Source: GCA-002712965 sp913048525 (GTDB lineage: Bacteria > Chloroflexota > Dehalococcoidia > Lucifugimonadales > UBA826). Taken from it: DNA of 64,000 nucleotides. Both the position numbers and the translations under genes were made by a program. Below the pieces are notes generated by a model, which saw only the letters and a list, made by a program, of their open reading frames with translations, was not told the origin of the DNA and did no database searches. Where the stretch lies: positions 1 to 64,000 of the forward strand of contig CAJWWP010000002.1 of assembly GCA_913048525.1 (NCBI GenBank), written 5' to 3'. This document shows, piece after piece, positions 26,575 to 35,248 of the stretch. Numbering within the stretch: the first letter of the stretch is position 1; each line of letters starts with the position of its first letter.

Positions 26575-27585
26575 ATGTGTAGTGAAAATATAACGAATGT
26601 TCCGGGAATAAAGGTAGGTCATTGGACTCATGAGGGTGCTTTGACTGGTTGTACTGTGGTTCTGTGTGGGGAAAATGCAGTGGGAGGAGTCGATGTAAGA
26701 GGATCCTCACCAGGGACTCGCGAGACGGATATTCTTGGTTCGGATAAGCGTGTTGAAATAGTTAATGCTTTCATGTTGAGTGGTGGCAGCGCTTATGGCC
26801 TTGCTGCTGCTGACGGTGTTATGAAGTATCTAGAAGAACAAGGCATTGGTTTTAAAGTAGGGCGGAACGTGGTACCGATTGTCCCATCTGCCATAATTTA
26901 TGATTTAGCTGTGGGGGATTCGTCCGTTAGACCTGATAGTGCTGCTGGATATGATGCCTGCAAATCGGCCACCACGGGTATTTTCGCTCAAGGAAACGTA
27001 GGTGCTGGTACGGGAGCAACTGTGGCAAAAGTGTTGGGTTCTAACAGATCCATAAAAGGTGGTTTGGGTTCCGACTCAATAAGACTTCCAAATGGATTAA
27101 CTGTGGGAGCGCTGGTAGTTGTTAATGCTATTGGTAGTATTCATGATCCACATACTGGGAATCTTGTTGCGGGTCCCAGGAGTTCTGACGGGAGTATGGC
27201 CAGCGCGTCTGAGATTTTAATTGCCGGTAAGGATATTGGTGAACAAAGTTTGGGAGCCAATACCACAATAGGGGTGATTGCTACTGACGCAACATTGACC
27301 AAGTCGCAAGCCAATCAACTTGCTTCTTCTGCTCATGACGGCTTGGCCCTATCAATTAGGCCTTCACATTTGATAGGAGATGGAGACACCATTTTTGCCG
27401 TTGCGACAGGAGGTGCGTCTCATCCTGATCAAGAGATTGCAGACGCACACAGTTTAAACAGAATAATTGCTGCTGCCGTAGACTGCACATCTCAAGCGAT
27501 TGTGAATGCCGTCCGGTCAGCAACCGGCGTTTCGGGTGTTCCGTCTGTTAATGAAGTACATACATCTGGAAGTTTGGGAAATTGA
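26575..27585 (+). CDS. P1-family peptidase (DmpA/BapA-type aminopeptidase)
   Basis: Protein of 336 aa from the self-processing N-terminal-nucleophile family that includes D-/L-aminopeptidase DmpA and beta-aminopeptidase BapA. Family segments start at once: ITNVPGIKVGHWTHEGALTG (about residues 5-24), GGVDVRGSSPGTRETD (about 36), MLSGGSAYGLAAADGVM (about 62), GNVGAGTGATVAK and VGALVVVNAIGSIHDP. The start is ATG 26575 because the 78 residues upstream in frame are unlike the family and cover a terminator hairpin. The next gene begins four bases after the stop codon, in an operon with panB and panC. Release of beta-alanine from beta-alanyl peptides is an attractive but unproven role. Confidence 0.88.
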   Translation: MCSENITNVPGIKVGHWTHEGALTGCTVVLCGENAVGGVDVRGSSPGTRETDILGSDKRVEIVNAFMLSGGSAYGLAAADGVMKYLEEQGIGFKVGRNVVPIVPSAIIYDLAVGDSSVRPDSAAGYDACKSATTGIFAQGNVGAGTGATVAKVLGSNRSIKGGLGSDSIRLPNGLTVGALVVVNAIGSIHDPHTGNLVAGPRSSDGSMASASEILIAGKDIGEQSLGANTTIGVIATDATLTKSQANQLASSAHDGLALSIRPSHLIGDGDTIFAVATGGASHPDQEIADAHSLNRIIAAAVDCTSQAIVNAVRSATGVSGVPSVNEVHTSGSLGN

Positions 27586-27589
27586 AGCG

Positions 27590-28513
27590 ATGACACTCGA
27601 TAAGGCTTCTAGAATCGGTATTATCGGATCGGGGTTTGTTGGAGGTTCCCTGGCAGTTGCCCTTTCAAGAGTGGGTTACAGTGTGGTCGCAGCTGCAAGC
27701 CGAAGATTCACTTCAGCAGAATTACTTGCTTCGCGTATAAGAGGCTGTAAAGCATTTACTGATTCACAAGATGTTATTGATGTTTCAGACGTTGTATTTC
27801 TAACAACTCCGGATGATCTAATTAAATCTATATCTGAACGTCTGATGTGGAGAAGCAGACAAGCTGCTATTCACTGCTCGGGTGCTGCCAGTTTAGATGT
27901 GTTCGACCACCTGGCGGAGCACAATGTAATCCCGGGAGCCTTTCATCCTCTCCAAGCCTTCATGTCGATTGATGAAGGGGCTGACAGTTTGTCCGGCATA
28001 ACCTTTGGCATAGAAGGTGGAGAAGAAATAGCGCCTTTTCTCGAAGAAATGGCGAAGCGCCTTGGTGCACATCCAGTGTTCTTGTCGGCTGAAGACAAAG
28101 CCTTGTATCACATATCTGGTGTAATGCTAGGAGGATTGCTTACTGAGTACGCAGCGATTACAACCCAGTTATGGGAGCATATTGGAAGATCTCGCGCGGA
28201 TGGGATACGCGCATTGTTGCCGATGATGAGACAAGTAGCAAATAATCTCGAAACGTTTGGTCTACCTGAGGCTGTCGCTGGGCCATACGCTAGAGGAGAT
28301 GTAGGGACTATTCGTAAGCATCTGGATGCTTTGCGAGAAAGGAAGCCAGAACTTTTGGCATTTTATTGTGAATTAGCACTTGCCGGTATGGGCCCTGTAG
28401 AAGAGAAACAGGTTTTGGATGAGACCACTCGCAAGGAAATAATTAACGTTCTTAAGGATGGATTACTTGTAGCACGAAACATGGAGGCTACGGAGGAAGA
28501 GAAAGAGGAATAA
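27590..28513 (+). CDS. Rossmann-fold DUF2520 protein, possible ketopantoate reductase substitute
   Basis: Protein of 307 aa with an N-terminal NAD(P)-binding fold, IGIIGSGFVGGSLAVALSRV (about residues 9-28). It continues as an F420-oxidoreductase-like Rossmann domain (VVFLTTPDDLIKSI), then HCSGAASLDVF and GAFHPLQAFMS. A C-terminal helical DUF2520 domain contains AEDKALYHISGVMLGGLLTE, with a conserved Lys and His arrangement like that of 6-phosphogluconate/ketopantoate reductases. ATG 27590 is preferred to an upstream in-frame start at 27506 that would overlap the peptidase gene by 80 bases. It sits two bases before panB, and no panE-like gene is in the window, so reduction of ketopantoate is the natural inference. 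Confidence 0.85.
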   Translation: MTLDKASRIGIIGSGFVGGSLAVALSRVGYSVVAAASRRFTSAELLASRIRGCKAFTDSQDVIDVSDVVFLTTPDDLIKSISERLMWRSRQAAIHCSGAASLDVFDHLAEHNVIPGAFHPLQAFMSIDEGADSLSGITFGIEGGEEIAPFLEEMAKRLGAHPVFLSAEDKALYHISGVMLGGLLTEYAAITTQLWEHIGRSRADGIRALLPMMRQVANNLETFGLPEAVAGPYARGDVGTIRKHLDALRERKPELLAFYCELALAGMGPVEEKQVLDETTRKEIINVLKDGLLVARNMEATEEEKEE

Positions 28514-28515
28514 GT

Positions 28516-29310
28516 ATGAGGTATTCGATCAAAAGATTCCAAAAAATGCGAGATGACGGAAAACCTATACCAATGATGACTGCATACGATTACACATCTG
28601 CCTATGCCGTCGAAAAAGCTGGAGTACAGATAATATTGGTTGGGGATAGCCTAGGTCAGGTTGTACTAGGACATGACTCCACGGTACCTGTGACAATGGA
28701 TGACATGATTAGACATATTCAGATGGTTGTTAGGAGCACACAAAAGGCACACATTGTGGGTGACTTGCCTTTTATGAGTTATCAAGTTTCAAATGAGGAT
28801 GCAATCCGCAATGCGGGGAGACTATTAAAAGAAGGCGGGTGTCAGTCAGTTAAGTTAGAAGGGGGTCTATCTGTAGCAAAGGCAGTCAAAAAAATTGTTC
28901 AAGTTGGCATTCCGGTGATGGGTCACTTGGGATTAACACCTCAGTCTGTAAACCAGATAGGTGGATACAGGGTTCAAGGGCGTTCATCTCGTGAGTCGGA
29001 AACATTGCTGGAGGATGCTCTAGAGATTCAAGAAGCAGGTGCCTACGCCGTTGTGTTGGAGCTTGTGTCGGCCGAAGTTGCGGAAATGATCACTGAAAAA
29101 CTGTCTGTACCAGTTATTGGGATTGGATCCGGTGTTGGATGCAGTGGCCAGGTTCAAGTATTTCATGACATTCTCGGTTTGATCCCAAACTTTTCTCCTA
29201 AACATGCACGTCGCTATGCTGAGGTAGGGACGACTATTCAGAATGCAGTTGAGTCATATGTGTCCGACGTCATGGATAGAAGGTTTCCATCTCCTGAGGA
29301 GAGTTTTTGA
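28516..29310 (+). CDS. panB: 3-methyl-2-oxobutanoate hydroxymethyltransferase PanB
   Basis: First committed enzyme of pantothenate synthesis (264 aa, normal). It transfers a hydroxymethyl group from methylene-THF to alpha-ketoisovalerate. Family motifs are MMTAYDYTSAYAVEKAGVQI (about residues 20-39), VGDSLGQVVLGHDSTVPVTM (about 43-62), the catalytic region VKLEGG (about 114), MGHLGLTPQSVNQIGGYRVQG (mid-protein) and IGIGSGVGCSGQVQVFHDILG (about 203). The C-terminus FPSPEESF is typical. It follows the DUF2520 gene with a two-base gap, and panC starts 30 bases downstream. Confidence 0.97.
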   Translation: MRYSIKRFQKMRDDGKPIPMMTAYDYTSAYAVEKAGVQIILVGDSLGQVVLGHDSTVPVTMDDMIRHIQMVVRSTQKAHIVGDLPFMSYQVSNEDAIRNAGRLLKEGGCQSVKLEGGLSVAKAVKKIVQVGIPVMGHLGLTPQSVNQIGGYRVQGRSSRESETLLEDALEIQEAGAYAVVLELVSAEVAEMITEKLSVPVIGIGSGVGCSGQVQVFHDILGLIPNFSPKHARRYAEVGTTIQNAVESYVSDVMDRRFPSPEESF

Positions 29311-29340
29311 GTATCTAAATAAGTTGGTCAGGTTACTAGA

Positions 29341-30201
29341 ATGAAAATTATGGAGACTGCTGCTGCGTTCCGACAAGAATGGGCGAATCTTAACGAATCT
29401 GCGAAATTGTCGCTTGGGTTAGTGCCCACCATGGGGTTTCTACATGAGGGACATACCTCTCTTGTAAGGAAGTCTGTTTCACAAAACGATGTGACCGCCG
29501 CAACGATTTTTGTAAATCCAACTCAGTTTGGTCAAAATGAAGACTTTGAAGGCTATCCTAGAAATATGAGATCCGATCTAGAGATACTTGATCATGAAGG
29601 TGTGGATCTTGTTTTTGTACCTTCGCTCGATGAGATGTATCCGGAAGGGTTTGAAACTTTTGTAGATGTCGGGTCAGTTGCCACCCGTTTGGAAGGGGAA
29701 TACAGGCCAGATCATTTTCGTGGTGTGGCAACTGTGGTTTGCAAATTGTTATCTATTTGTCGACCAGATAAAGCCTATTTTGGTCAAAAGGATGCGCAAC
29801 AATGCGCCGTCATTATGGCTCTTAATAGAGACCTGTCACTCGGAAGTGAAATTATCGTTGGAGAGACTGTCAGGTCATCAGATGGTCTTGCTTTGAGTAG
29901 TCGGAATGCATATCTATCAGATAGAGAGAGGAAGAAAGCATTATCTCTAAGTAGTGGACTGTTTGCTGCAAGAGAGTTATGGAAGTCAGGGGAGAAAGCG
30001 GCTGAAAAGTTGAAGTCTGTAGTCGCAAATGAGATCTTATCTGGGGACTTAGAAGTTTCTGTTGAGATTGATTATGTCAGTGTCTCAGATGGAAGTAGGT
30101 TTATTGAAGTTGGTCGTGTTGAAGAGCCTGGGAATGCGATTATTCTTGTAGCAGCTAAGATTGGCACGACACGATTAATTGATAATGTCCTACTTGTCTA
30201 A
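29341..30201 (+). CDS. panC: Pantothenate synthetase PanC
   Basis: Condenses pantoate with beta-alanine using ATP (286 aa). The nucleotidyltransferase HIGH-type motif appears as LVPTMGFLHEGHTSLVR (about residues 27-43). TIFVNPTQFGQNEDFEGYPR (about 58-77) and RPDKAYFGQKDAQQCAVI (about 140-157) line the pantoate and ATP sites; the KMSKS-like SSRNAYLSDRER loop is near residue 182. All expected elements are intact. The 120-base gap downstream separates it from surE, which may or may not share the transcript. No panD-like gene is present. Confidence 0.97.
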   Translation: MKIMETAAAFRQEWANLNESAKLSLGLVPTMGFLHEGHTSLVRKSVSQNDVTAATIFVNPTQFGQNEDFEGYPRNMRSDLEILDHEGVDLVFVPSLDEMYPEGFETFVDVGSVATRLEGEYRPDHFRGVATVVCKLLSICRPDKAYFGQKDAQQCAVIMALNRDLSLGSEIIVGETVRSSDGLALSSRNAYLSDRERKKALSLSSGLFAARELWKSGEKAAEKLKSVVANEILSGDLEVSVEIDYVSVSDGSRFIEVGRVEEPGNAIILVAAKIGTTRLIDNVLLV

Positions 30202-30321
30202 GATTATAGGATTAATTCATTGAATTAAAAGGCTAAGTTATTAATGTTTATGAGGACAAACTATCTCTAGAAAACAATATCGTTTATTTACCTTGAGTTT
30301 CGCAATTTGATTAAGTGAGTA

Positions 30322-31128
30322 ATGGGGTTTCCATTGAATATAGTTTTGACTAACGATGACGGAATAAATTCTCCAGGGTTGTGGGAGGTTGCACAACGGT
30401 TGTCGGATATATGCGACCTGACAGTTGTTGTTCCAGACCGTGATCAGAGTGGAAAAGGGGTTTCTCTAACGTTACTTAGACCACTGTGTGTGGAGCAAGT
30501 GGAATCGCGGGTTAATGGCATTGATAAGGTATATACGGTTGATGGGACTCCCGCGGACTGTGTGATAATGGCTGCCGGGCATATCTGTTCTGGGAAAATA
30601 GATTTGGTTGTTTCTGGCATCAACCAGGGTGCCAATCTTGGATTAGATGTTTTTCATTCCGGTACCTTCGGTGCTGCTTTGCAAGCTTATAACAAAGGGA
30701 TAGACGCTATAGCTCTTTCCGTTCTTTACAAAGACGGCATTTATAACCAGCCTGCGGCTGAAATAGGTTCTAAATTAGCTGAAGTTTTGTTGACTACCTC
30801 AAAAGTCAGGAATAAGTCTTACCTCTTGAACGTTAACTTGCCCCATGCCGAACTTGAAGGCATAGAAGGCGTAGATCTCACGACACTTGGGCCTAGGGGC
30901 TTTTCCGAACGGGTAGAGCAAGTTGTTAATGGACGTAGAAAATTCTATTGGATTAAATTTGATAAGCCCGCAGATGAAGATCCTGTTAAAGGTACCGACG
31001 TTTGGTCAGTACGGAATAATAGAGTGTCTATAACCTCGGTTGTTCCGTTTATGCCGGATCAAAACCGGAGTCCTGAGGTGTTATCGATTGCAGAATCTGT
31101 TCGTGAATTTATCTCATACCCACAGTAG
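30322..31128 (+). CDS. surE: 5'/3'-nucleotidase SurE
   Basis: Acid phosphatase-like nucleotidase (268 aa) acting on nucleoside monophosphates and stationary-phase survival. The metal motif is LTNDDGINSPG (about residues 9-19), followed by VVPDRDQSGKGVSLTLLRPL (about 36-55), VDGTPADCVIMA (about 73), and the signature VSGINQGANLGLDVFHSGTF (about 93-112). I use ATG 30322; a TTG at 30334 with GGGG upstream would shorten the N-terminus by four residues and match the usual family start. Convergent with the dehydratase gene at 31133. Confidence 0.95.
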   Translation: MGFPLNIVLTNDDGINSPGLWEVAQRLSDICDLTVVVPDRDQSGKGVSLTLLRPLCVEQVESRVNGIDKVYTVDGTPADCVIMAAGHICSGKIDLVVSGINQGANLGLDVFHSGTFGAALQAYNKGIDAIALSVLYKDGIYNQPAAEIGSKLAEVLLTTSKVRNKSYLLNVNLPHAELEGIEGVDLTTLGPRGFSERVEQVVNGRRKFYWIKFDKPADEDPVKGTDVWSVRNNRVSITSVVPFMPDQNRSPEVLSIAESVREFISYPQ

Positions 31129-31132
31129 ATAG

Positions 31133-32317
31133 CTAGTCATCCCCGTATCCTGGGACGGCATGTGCCTTAAGAAACTCCTCATCCAAGTTTATTCCCAGTC
31201 CCGGCTTTTCTGATAAATACAGATGCCCTTTTCTAATATCTAATGGTATGTCGATGAGAGGGTTGTACCCGCTGAGCTCGTATCTCATCGTTTCGAGCTT
31301 GTAGAAGTTTGGGATGGTAGCGGAAACATGAGCTCCCGCCATTATATTTATAGGACCACTAGCATCATGAGGCGATACTGGTATGTAGTAAGCTTCTGCC
31401 ATTGTTGAGATTTTTTTCAGTTCAGATATTCCTCCAGTCCAAGTTACATCCGGCATAACATAGTCAGCTAGGTTATTCTCAAAAATGGGCACAAATTCGA
31501 ACCTTGTGTGTAATCGTTCTCCTACACTAATTCGCACGTTAGTGCTATCACGAACCTGTTGTAAGGCGTGGTAGCTTTCCACAGGGACAGGCTCCTCAAA
31601 CCAGTGGATTCCGTATGGCTCCAGTCGGTTGGCTAGGTCAATAGCTGTTGGTACGTTGAATCTACCATGTGCATCGATAAGAATTTCTATATTAGGGCCT
31701 ACAGCGTCGCGCACTTCCGCCGTAATTTGTTCTGCTCTCTCGGCCCCTTCCGCTGAAATTTCACCGTCCAGAAATCCGATATTTCCACCGTGCAATGAGT
31801 GCATCATTGGGTCCATCTTGAAGGCTGTATGGCCTGAAGCCACAATTTCTTTTGCATCTCTTCTAGCAAGTTCAATATCTAAGCCAGGTTCGGGCGGATG
31901 TGTGTAAAGAGGTATACTTTCCCTTACTGCTCCCCCCAGAAGTTTGTATATGGGCAAATTTAATGATTTGCCAAAAATATCCCATAGGGCAATATCTATT
32001 CCGCTCATTGCTGCTGTTGTTGCGCCTCGTGTCCCGGTATATGTAAAAAGACGAAATGTTCTCGCCCATATTTCTTCGATGCGGGTCGGGTCTTTTCCGA
32101 CTAGAAAATCTTTAATCTCAGATGTATATTTTTGTATAGCACGATTACCCACGTTACCAGGGTAATTTGTGATCTCCCCCCAACCGGTTATTCCTTCGTC
32201 GGTATCTATCTGCACAAATACGAACTCACGAGCGACGGTATTTTTCGGCTCACTTCCACCGGTGCGATCGTCCCAATCCATTTGTATAAGGTAACTTTTC
32301 AAGTCTGTGATTTTCAT
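31133..32317 (-). CDS. Enolase-superfamily acid-sugar dehydratase (galactonate dehydratase-like)
   Basis: Mandelate-racemase subgroup protein (394 aa). The barrel carries metal ligands in ILIDAHGRF (D-x-H, about residues 210-218), HWFEEPVPVE (about 236) and SVGERLHTR (about 262). The catalytic histidine sits in VSPHDASGP (about 312), paired with Asp in YVMPDVTWTGG. The D-x-H plus late His pattern is that of D-galactonate, D-mannonate or similar acid-sugar dehydratases. It is transcribed divergently from an MFS transporter 137 bases away, which might import its substrate. Exact specificity cannot be assigned. Confidence 0.88.
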   Translation of the reverse strand: MKITDLKSYLIQMDWDDRTGGSEPKNTVAREFVFVQIDTDEGITGWGEITNYPGNVGNRAIQKYTSEIKDFLVGKDPTRIEEIWARTFRLFTYTGTRGATTAAMSGIDIALWDIFGKSLNLPIYKLLGGAVRESIPLYTHPPEPGLDIELARRDAKEIVASGHTAFKMDPMMHSLHGGNIGFLDGEISAEGAERAEQITAEVRDAVGPNIEILIDAHGRFNVPTAIDLANRLEPYGIHWFEEPVPVESYHALQQVRDSTNVRISVGERLHTRFEFVPIFENNLADYVMPDVTWTGGISELKKISTMAEAYYIPVSPHDASGPINIMAGAHVSATIPNFYKLETMRYELSGYNPLIDIPLDIRKGHLYLSEKPGLGINLDEEFLKAHAVPGYGDD

Positions 32318-32454
32318 TGGTGACTCCTTTTGAGTGGGGTGGCCAGTATTTTATACTGTCGGAAATTATTATGCGTGGTTATGTAAAAAAAAAGATAATC
32401 TCTCTTGCGGAATGAACTCTTTAACTTCATCATTGGAGGTCTCAGGATAGATCA

Positions 32455-33768
32455 ATGATGAAACATAGAGACCGTAGTTTCCTAGAAACCTCTAACTGGA
32501 TAAAATCTCTTCCTTTCTACTATGGTTGGGTTATTGTCGCTGTTGCAGGATTAGCGCACTTTACATCTGCTCCGGGTCAAACCTACGTAACTTCAGTTTT
32601 TCTAGAACCGATGATTGAAGATCTGAATTGGTCTCGCACTTTGTTTTCAGGTATGTATACTGCTGGTTCTTTAATCGCTGCTCTGTTCATGGTTGTTGTT
32701 GGCAAAGCATTGGACAGATTTGGTTCCAGAAAAATGCTCGCGACCCTGTGCGTATTAATGGGATTTTCCTGCATTTGGATGAGTGGCGTTAGCACACAAT
32801 GGCAACTCCTTTTAGGGTTTGCAGCTCTCAGGACAATAGGCCAAGGTTCATTTGGCCTTGTGTCTTCTACTATGATATCGATCTGGTTTATTCGGATCCG
32901 TGGCCGGGCGACAGCAGTTGCTTCATTCGGTGGTGCGGCGAGCATGGCTATTTTCCCGGTTATAGTTCATTTTTTCGTAGCTTTATACGATTGGCGTGTA
33001 ACCTGGCTAATTTTGGGCGTTTCGGTATGGTGTATTTTACTTATTCCCTCCGTGCTTCTCGTACGACGCAGTCCTGAATCTGTTGGATTGATTCCAGACG
33101 GCGAAATTGTAGATATAGAGGGGAATAATTGCACCACCGAGAAAAGTTATGTAGAAGACGACGAATTTAGCTATACGCTTAGTGATGCGTTGAGGACCCG
33201 TGCTCTGTGGATGCTCACTCTTTCAAGTCTCGCTGTTCCACTCGTTATGACTGGGTTGATGTTTCACCACGTCTCCATATTGGGCGCCCAGGGAATATCG
33301 TCCCAAATGGCAGCGGTAACTCTTGGCATATTCGGTCCCTTAATGCTCGTTTTCAGTGTTGTATCTGGATTATTAGCGGACCGTTTCCCCGGACGGTATC
33401 TCCTTGCATTGGGCCAAGCCATCCTGGTAGTCGCAATGTTGTGGGTCTTTGTCATAGGGTCATCATGGCAGGCAATTATTTACGTGGTTATAAGTGCTGC
33501 TGCGGTGGGTCTTGTTCACACGACAGGTACCGTAATATGGGCAAATTATTTTGGTCGTGCCTACCTTGGGTCTATAAGAGGATTTGCGACAACAGTTATG
33601 GTCGCTTTCTCAGCCATGGGAGCGTTACCGTTTGGGTTTATTTATGACTGGACCGGTACTTACGATATGGCCTTATGGGTTCTTATGGGATTACCATTTA
33701 CTGCCCTTATTTTTTCTCTTTTTGCCTCTCCACCTCGGCGCGACAATGTTAGTAATACTGACATTTAG
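32455..33768 (+). CDS. MFS transporter (monocarboxylate/oxalate-formate antiporter-like)
   Basis: Twelve-helix major facilitator protein (437 aa). It opens with SLPFYYGWVIVAVAGLAHFT (about residues 18-37), the start typical of the OFA/monocarboxylate-transporter-like group. The loop 2-3 motif reads GKALDRFGSRKML (about 83), and there is a cytoplasmic central loop with acidic sequence (about residues 216-240). The second half repeats the pattern (SGLLADRFPGRYLLALG). Divergent from the acid-sugar dehydratase, so uptake of a carboxylate or acid sugar is plausible. Convergent with nudC (5-base gap). Confidence 0.88.
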   Translation: MMKHRDRSFLETSNWIKSLPFYYGWVIVAVAGLAHFTSAPGQTYVTSVFLEPMIEDLNWSRTLFSGMYTAGSLIAALFMVVVGKALDRFGSRKMLATLCVLMGFSCIWMSGVSTQWQLLLGFAALRTIGQGSFGLVSSTMISIWFIRIRGRATAVASFGGAASMAIFPVIVHFFVALYDWRVTWLILGVSVWCILLIPSVLLVRRSPESVGLIPDGEIVDIEGNNCTTEKSYVEDDEFSYTLSDALRTRALWMLTLSSLAVPLVMTGLMFHHVSILGAQGISSQMAAVTLGIFGPLMLVFSVVSGLLADRFPGRYLLALGQAILVVAMLWVFVIGSSWQAIIYVVISAAAVGLVHTTGTVIWANYFGRAYLGSIRGFATTVMVAFSAMGALPFGFIYDWTGTYDMALWVLMGLPFTALIFSLFASPPRRDNVSNTDI

Positions 33769-33773
33769 AGTTG

Positions 33774-34736
33774 TTAAATTTCATCTAGAGCCCAAGATTT
33801 AACTAGATGGTGTGCTATCGCAAGTTTCATTGGGATTCGTAGAATATCGGTATTTCCATGTAATGATTGCAATACCTCTTCCCGTGAGAACCATTTCACA
33901 TCTGTCATTTCTTCAGGGTCCATATTGATTTCAGTTGTGACGGCTTCTGCATGACAACCTATCATTAGTGAATAAGGTAATGGCCAGGGCTGAGATGAAT
34001 GGTAACGAACATTCTTTACTTTTATTCCGGCTTCCTCCATAACTTCTCTAGCGACAGCTTCTTCTATCGATTCGCCTTGATCCACAAATCCAGCTAAAGC
34101 AGAGTATGTGTTGGTTTGCTGCAGTCGTCCTCTCGATTGTCCCAGCAAACACCTGTCTCCATCGTGCACAACAACTATGATTACGGGATCTGTTCTTGGG
34201 AAGTGCTGTGTTCCACAATTACTGCAGCTTCGGACTTGCCCTCCCCGTTTTATTGATGTTTCGGATCCACATGAAGAGCAATATCTGTATTTTTGGTGCC
34301 AGTTGGTTTGGATTCGTGCCTGTGCTGCCAAGCCTGCATCTTCCGGTCCTAGCATTTCCCCGCAAGTTCTGACATCTATGAACCGTAGCTGTGGATCCAT
34401 AGTTTTTAGGTACTCATCTTCAAAATGTTCTCCAGTTACGTCAATTGCAAATCGATATATGCCTTCAAGGAGGCCCAAAAAAATTGGAGTACTTGCAACA
34501 TTTCTATTTTGAAGTTCTTTTAGTCCCACCCATTTCAGACTAGGGTGGTCACCCGATTCGGAAGTGTTCACAAGCAAATCCAAATTTCTTAGTGGCAGAA
34601 ACAAGCTATTGGGTGACTCTGCCATACTAGAAATTGTATTCTCGTCTCTTCTTTCCCTCTCACCCCTGTCTATAGGATTTCGCGAAAAGACGTGACCATA
34701 ACCTTGGACTGTTGAATCTTTTTGGGATTTGCTCAT
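33774..34736 (-). CDS. nudC: NAD(+) diphosphatase NudC-like Nudix hydrolase
   Basis: Nudix protein (320 aa) that hydrolyses NADH or removes NAD caps from RNA. An N-terminal NudC-like domain is followed by a zinc ribbon, CSSCGSETSIKRGGQVRSC then C (four cysteines, about residues 151-173). The catalytic domain has FPRTDPVIIVVVHDG and the Nudix box GFVDQGESIEEAVARE followed by EEAG (about 215-237). The NADH-specific SQPWPLPYSLM motif (about 245-255) separates it from generic Nudix enzymes. Start ATG 34736; divergent from the NIPSNAP gene with 165 bases between. Confidence 0.94.
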   Translation of the reverse strand: MSKSQKDSTVQGYGHVFSRNPIDRGERERRDENTISSMAESPNSLFLPLRNLDLLVNTSESGDHPSLKWVGLKELQNRNVASTPIFLGLLEGIYRFAIDVTGEHFEDEYLKTMDPQLRFIDVRTCGEMLGPEDAGLAAQARIQTNWHQKYRYCSSCGSETSIKRGGQVRSCSNCGTQHFPRTDPVIIVVVHDGDRCLLGQSRGRLQQTNTYSALAGFVDQGESIEEAVAREVMEEAGIKVKNVRYHSSQPWPLPYSLMIGCHAEAVTTEINMDPEEMTDVKWFSREEVLQSLHGNTDILRIPMKLAIAHHLVKSWALDEI

Positions 34737-34823
34737 AAAGCACTCCTATAATTTGAGTTAGACGTAATTAAAACACATTTATTCAACAGAGCCAGTTCAA
34801 TGTGGGTCAATATGTATGTCGCA

Positions 34824-34852
34824 TTGACAGTTGAATGCACCGGTCTCAGAAT
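34824..34852 (+). promoter_or_regulatory. Possible sigma-70-type promoter for the NIPSNAP gene
   Basis: TTGACA at 34824-34829, 17 bases, then CAGAAT (four of six to TATAAT) at 34847-34852. The ATG at 34902 follows about 43 bases after the expected start site. Confidence 0.35.
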
Positions 34853-34901
34853 TGCTCCACGTCGATAAATATTACTTTGTTTGTCATGAGGAGGATGAGT
34901 C

Positions 34902-35228
34902 ATGATTTATGAGACTAGGATCTATGAAACTCACACAGGCCGCCTACCCGCTCTAAATGCGAGATTTAGAAACCATACTATGAAAATTTTTGAACGTCAT
35001 GGAATTAAGAATATTGGGTACTGGACCTCGGAGGTGGGGGAATATAGCGATAGGCTCACATATATTGTTGCTTTTGAAGACGCCGGATCACGGGAGAGGG
35101 CATGGGAGTCATTTAGGAATGATCCTGAATGGAATAAAGTGAGGGAAGATTCGGAGAAAGATGGAGCAATAGTTAAGCGGGTTTTTAACAATCTTTTGAC
35201 CCCTACTGATTATTCTCCACTTCAATAA
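34902..35228 (+). CDS. NIPSNAP-family protein
   Basis: Small dimeric alpha/beta-barrel protein (108 aa) of the NIPSNAP family. YETRIYETHTGRLPALNARF at the start and ERHGIKNIGYWTSEVGEYSD (about residues 31-50) are the typical opening strands, ending in the FRNDPEWNKVREDSEKDG helix. Functions are mostly unknown; related folds bind small hydrophobic molecules. AGGAGG lies eight bases upstream of ATG 34902, one of the best ribosome sites here. An MFS efflux-type gene follows by 20 bases and is probably co-transcribed. Confidence 0.88.
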   Translation: MIYETRIYETHTGRLPALNARFRNHTMKIFERHGIKNIGYWTSEVGEYSDRLTYIVAFEDAGSRERAWESFRNDPEWNKVREDSEKDGAIVKRVFNNLLTPTDYSPLQ

Positions 35229-35248
35229 CTTCTCAGGAAATTTAGTCT

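Noticed and set aside
27506..27589. Upstream start of the DUF2520 protein
   Set aside because: It would overlap the peptidase gene by 80 bases and adds non-family residues; ATG 27590 begins the Rossmann fold region.
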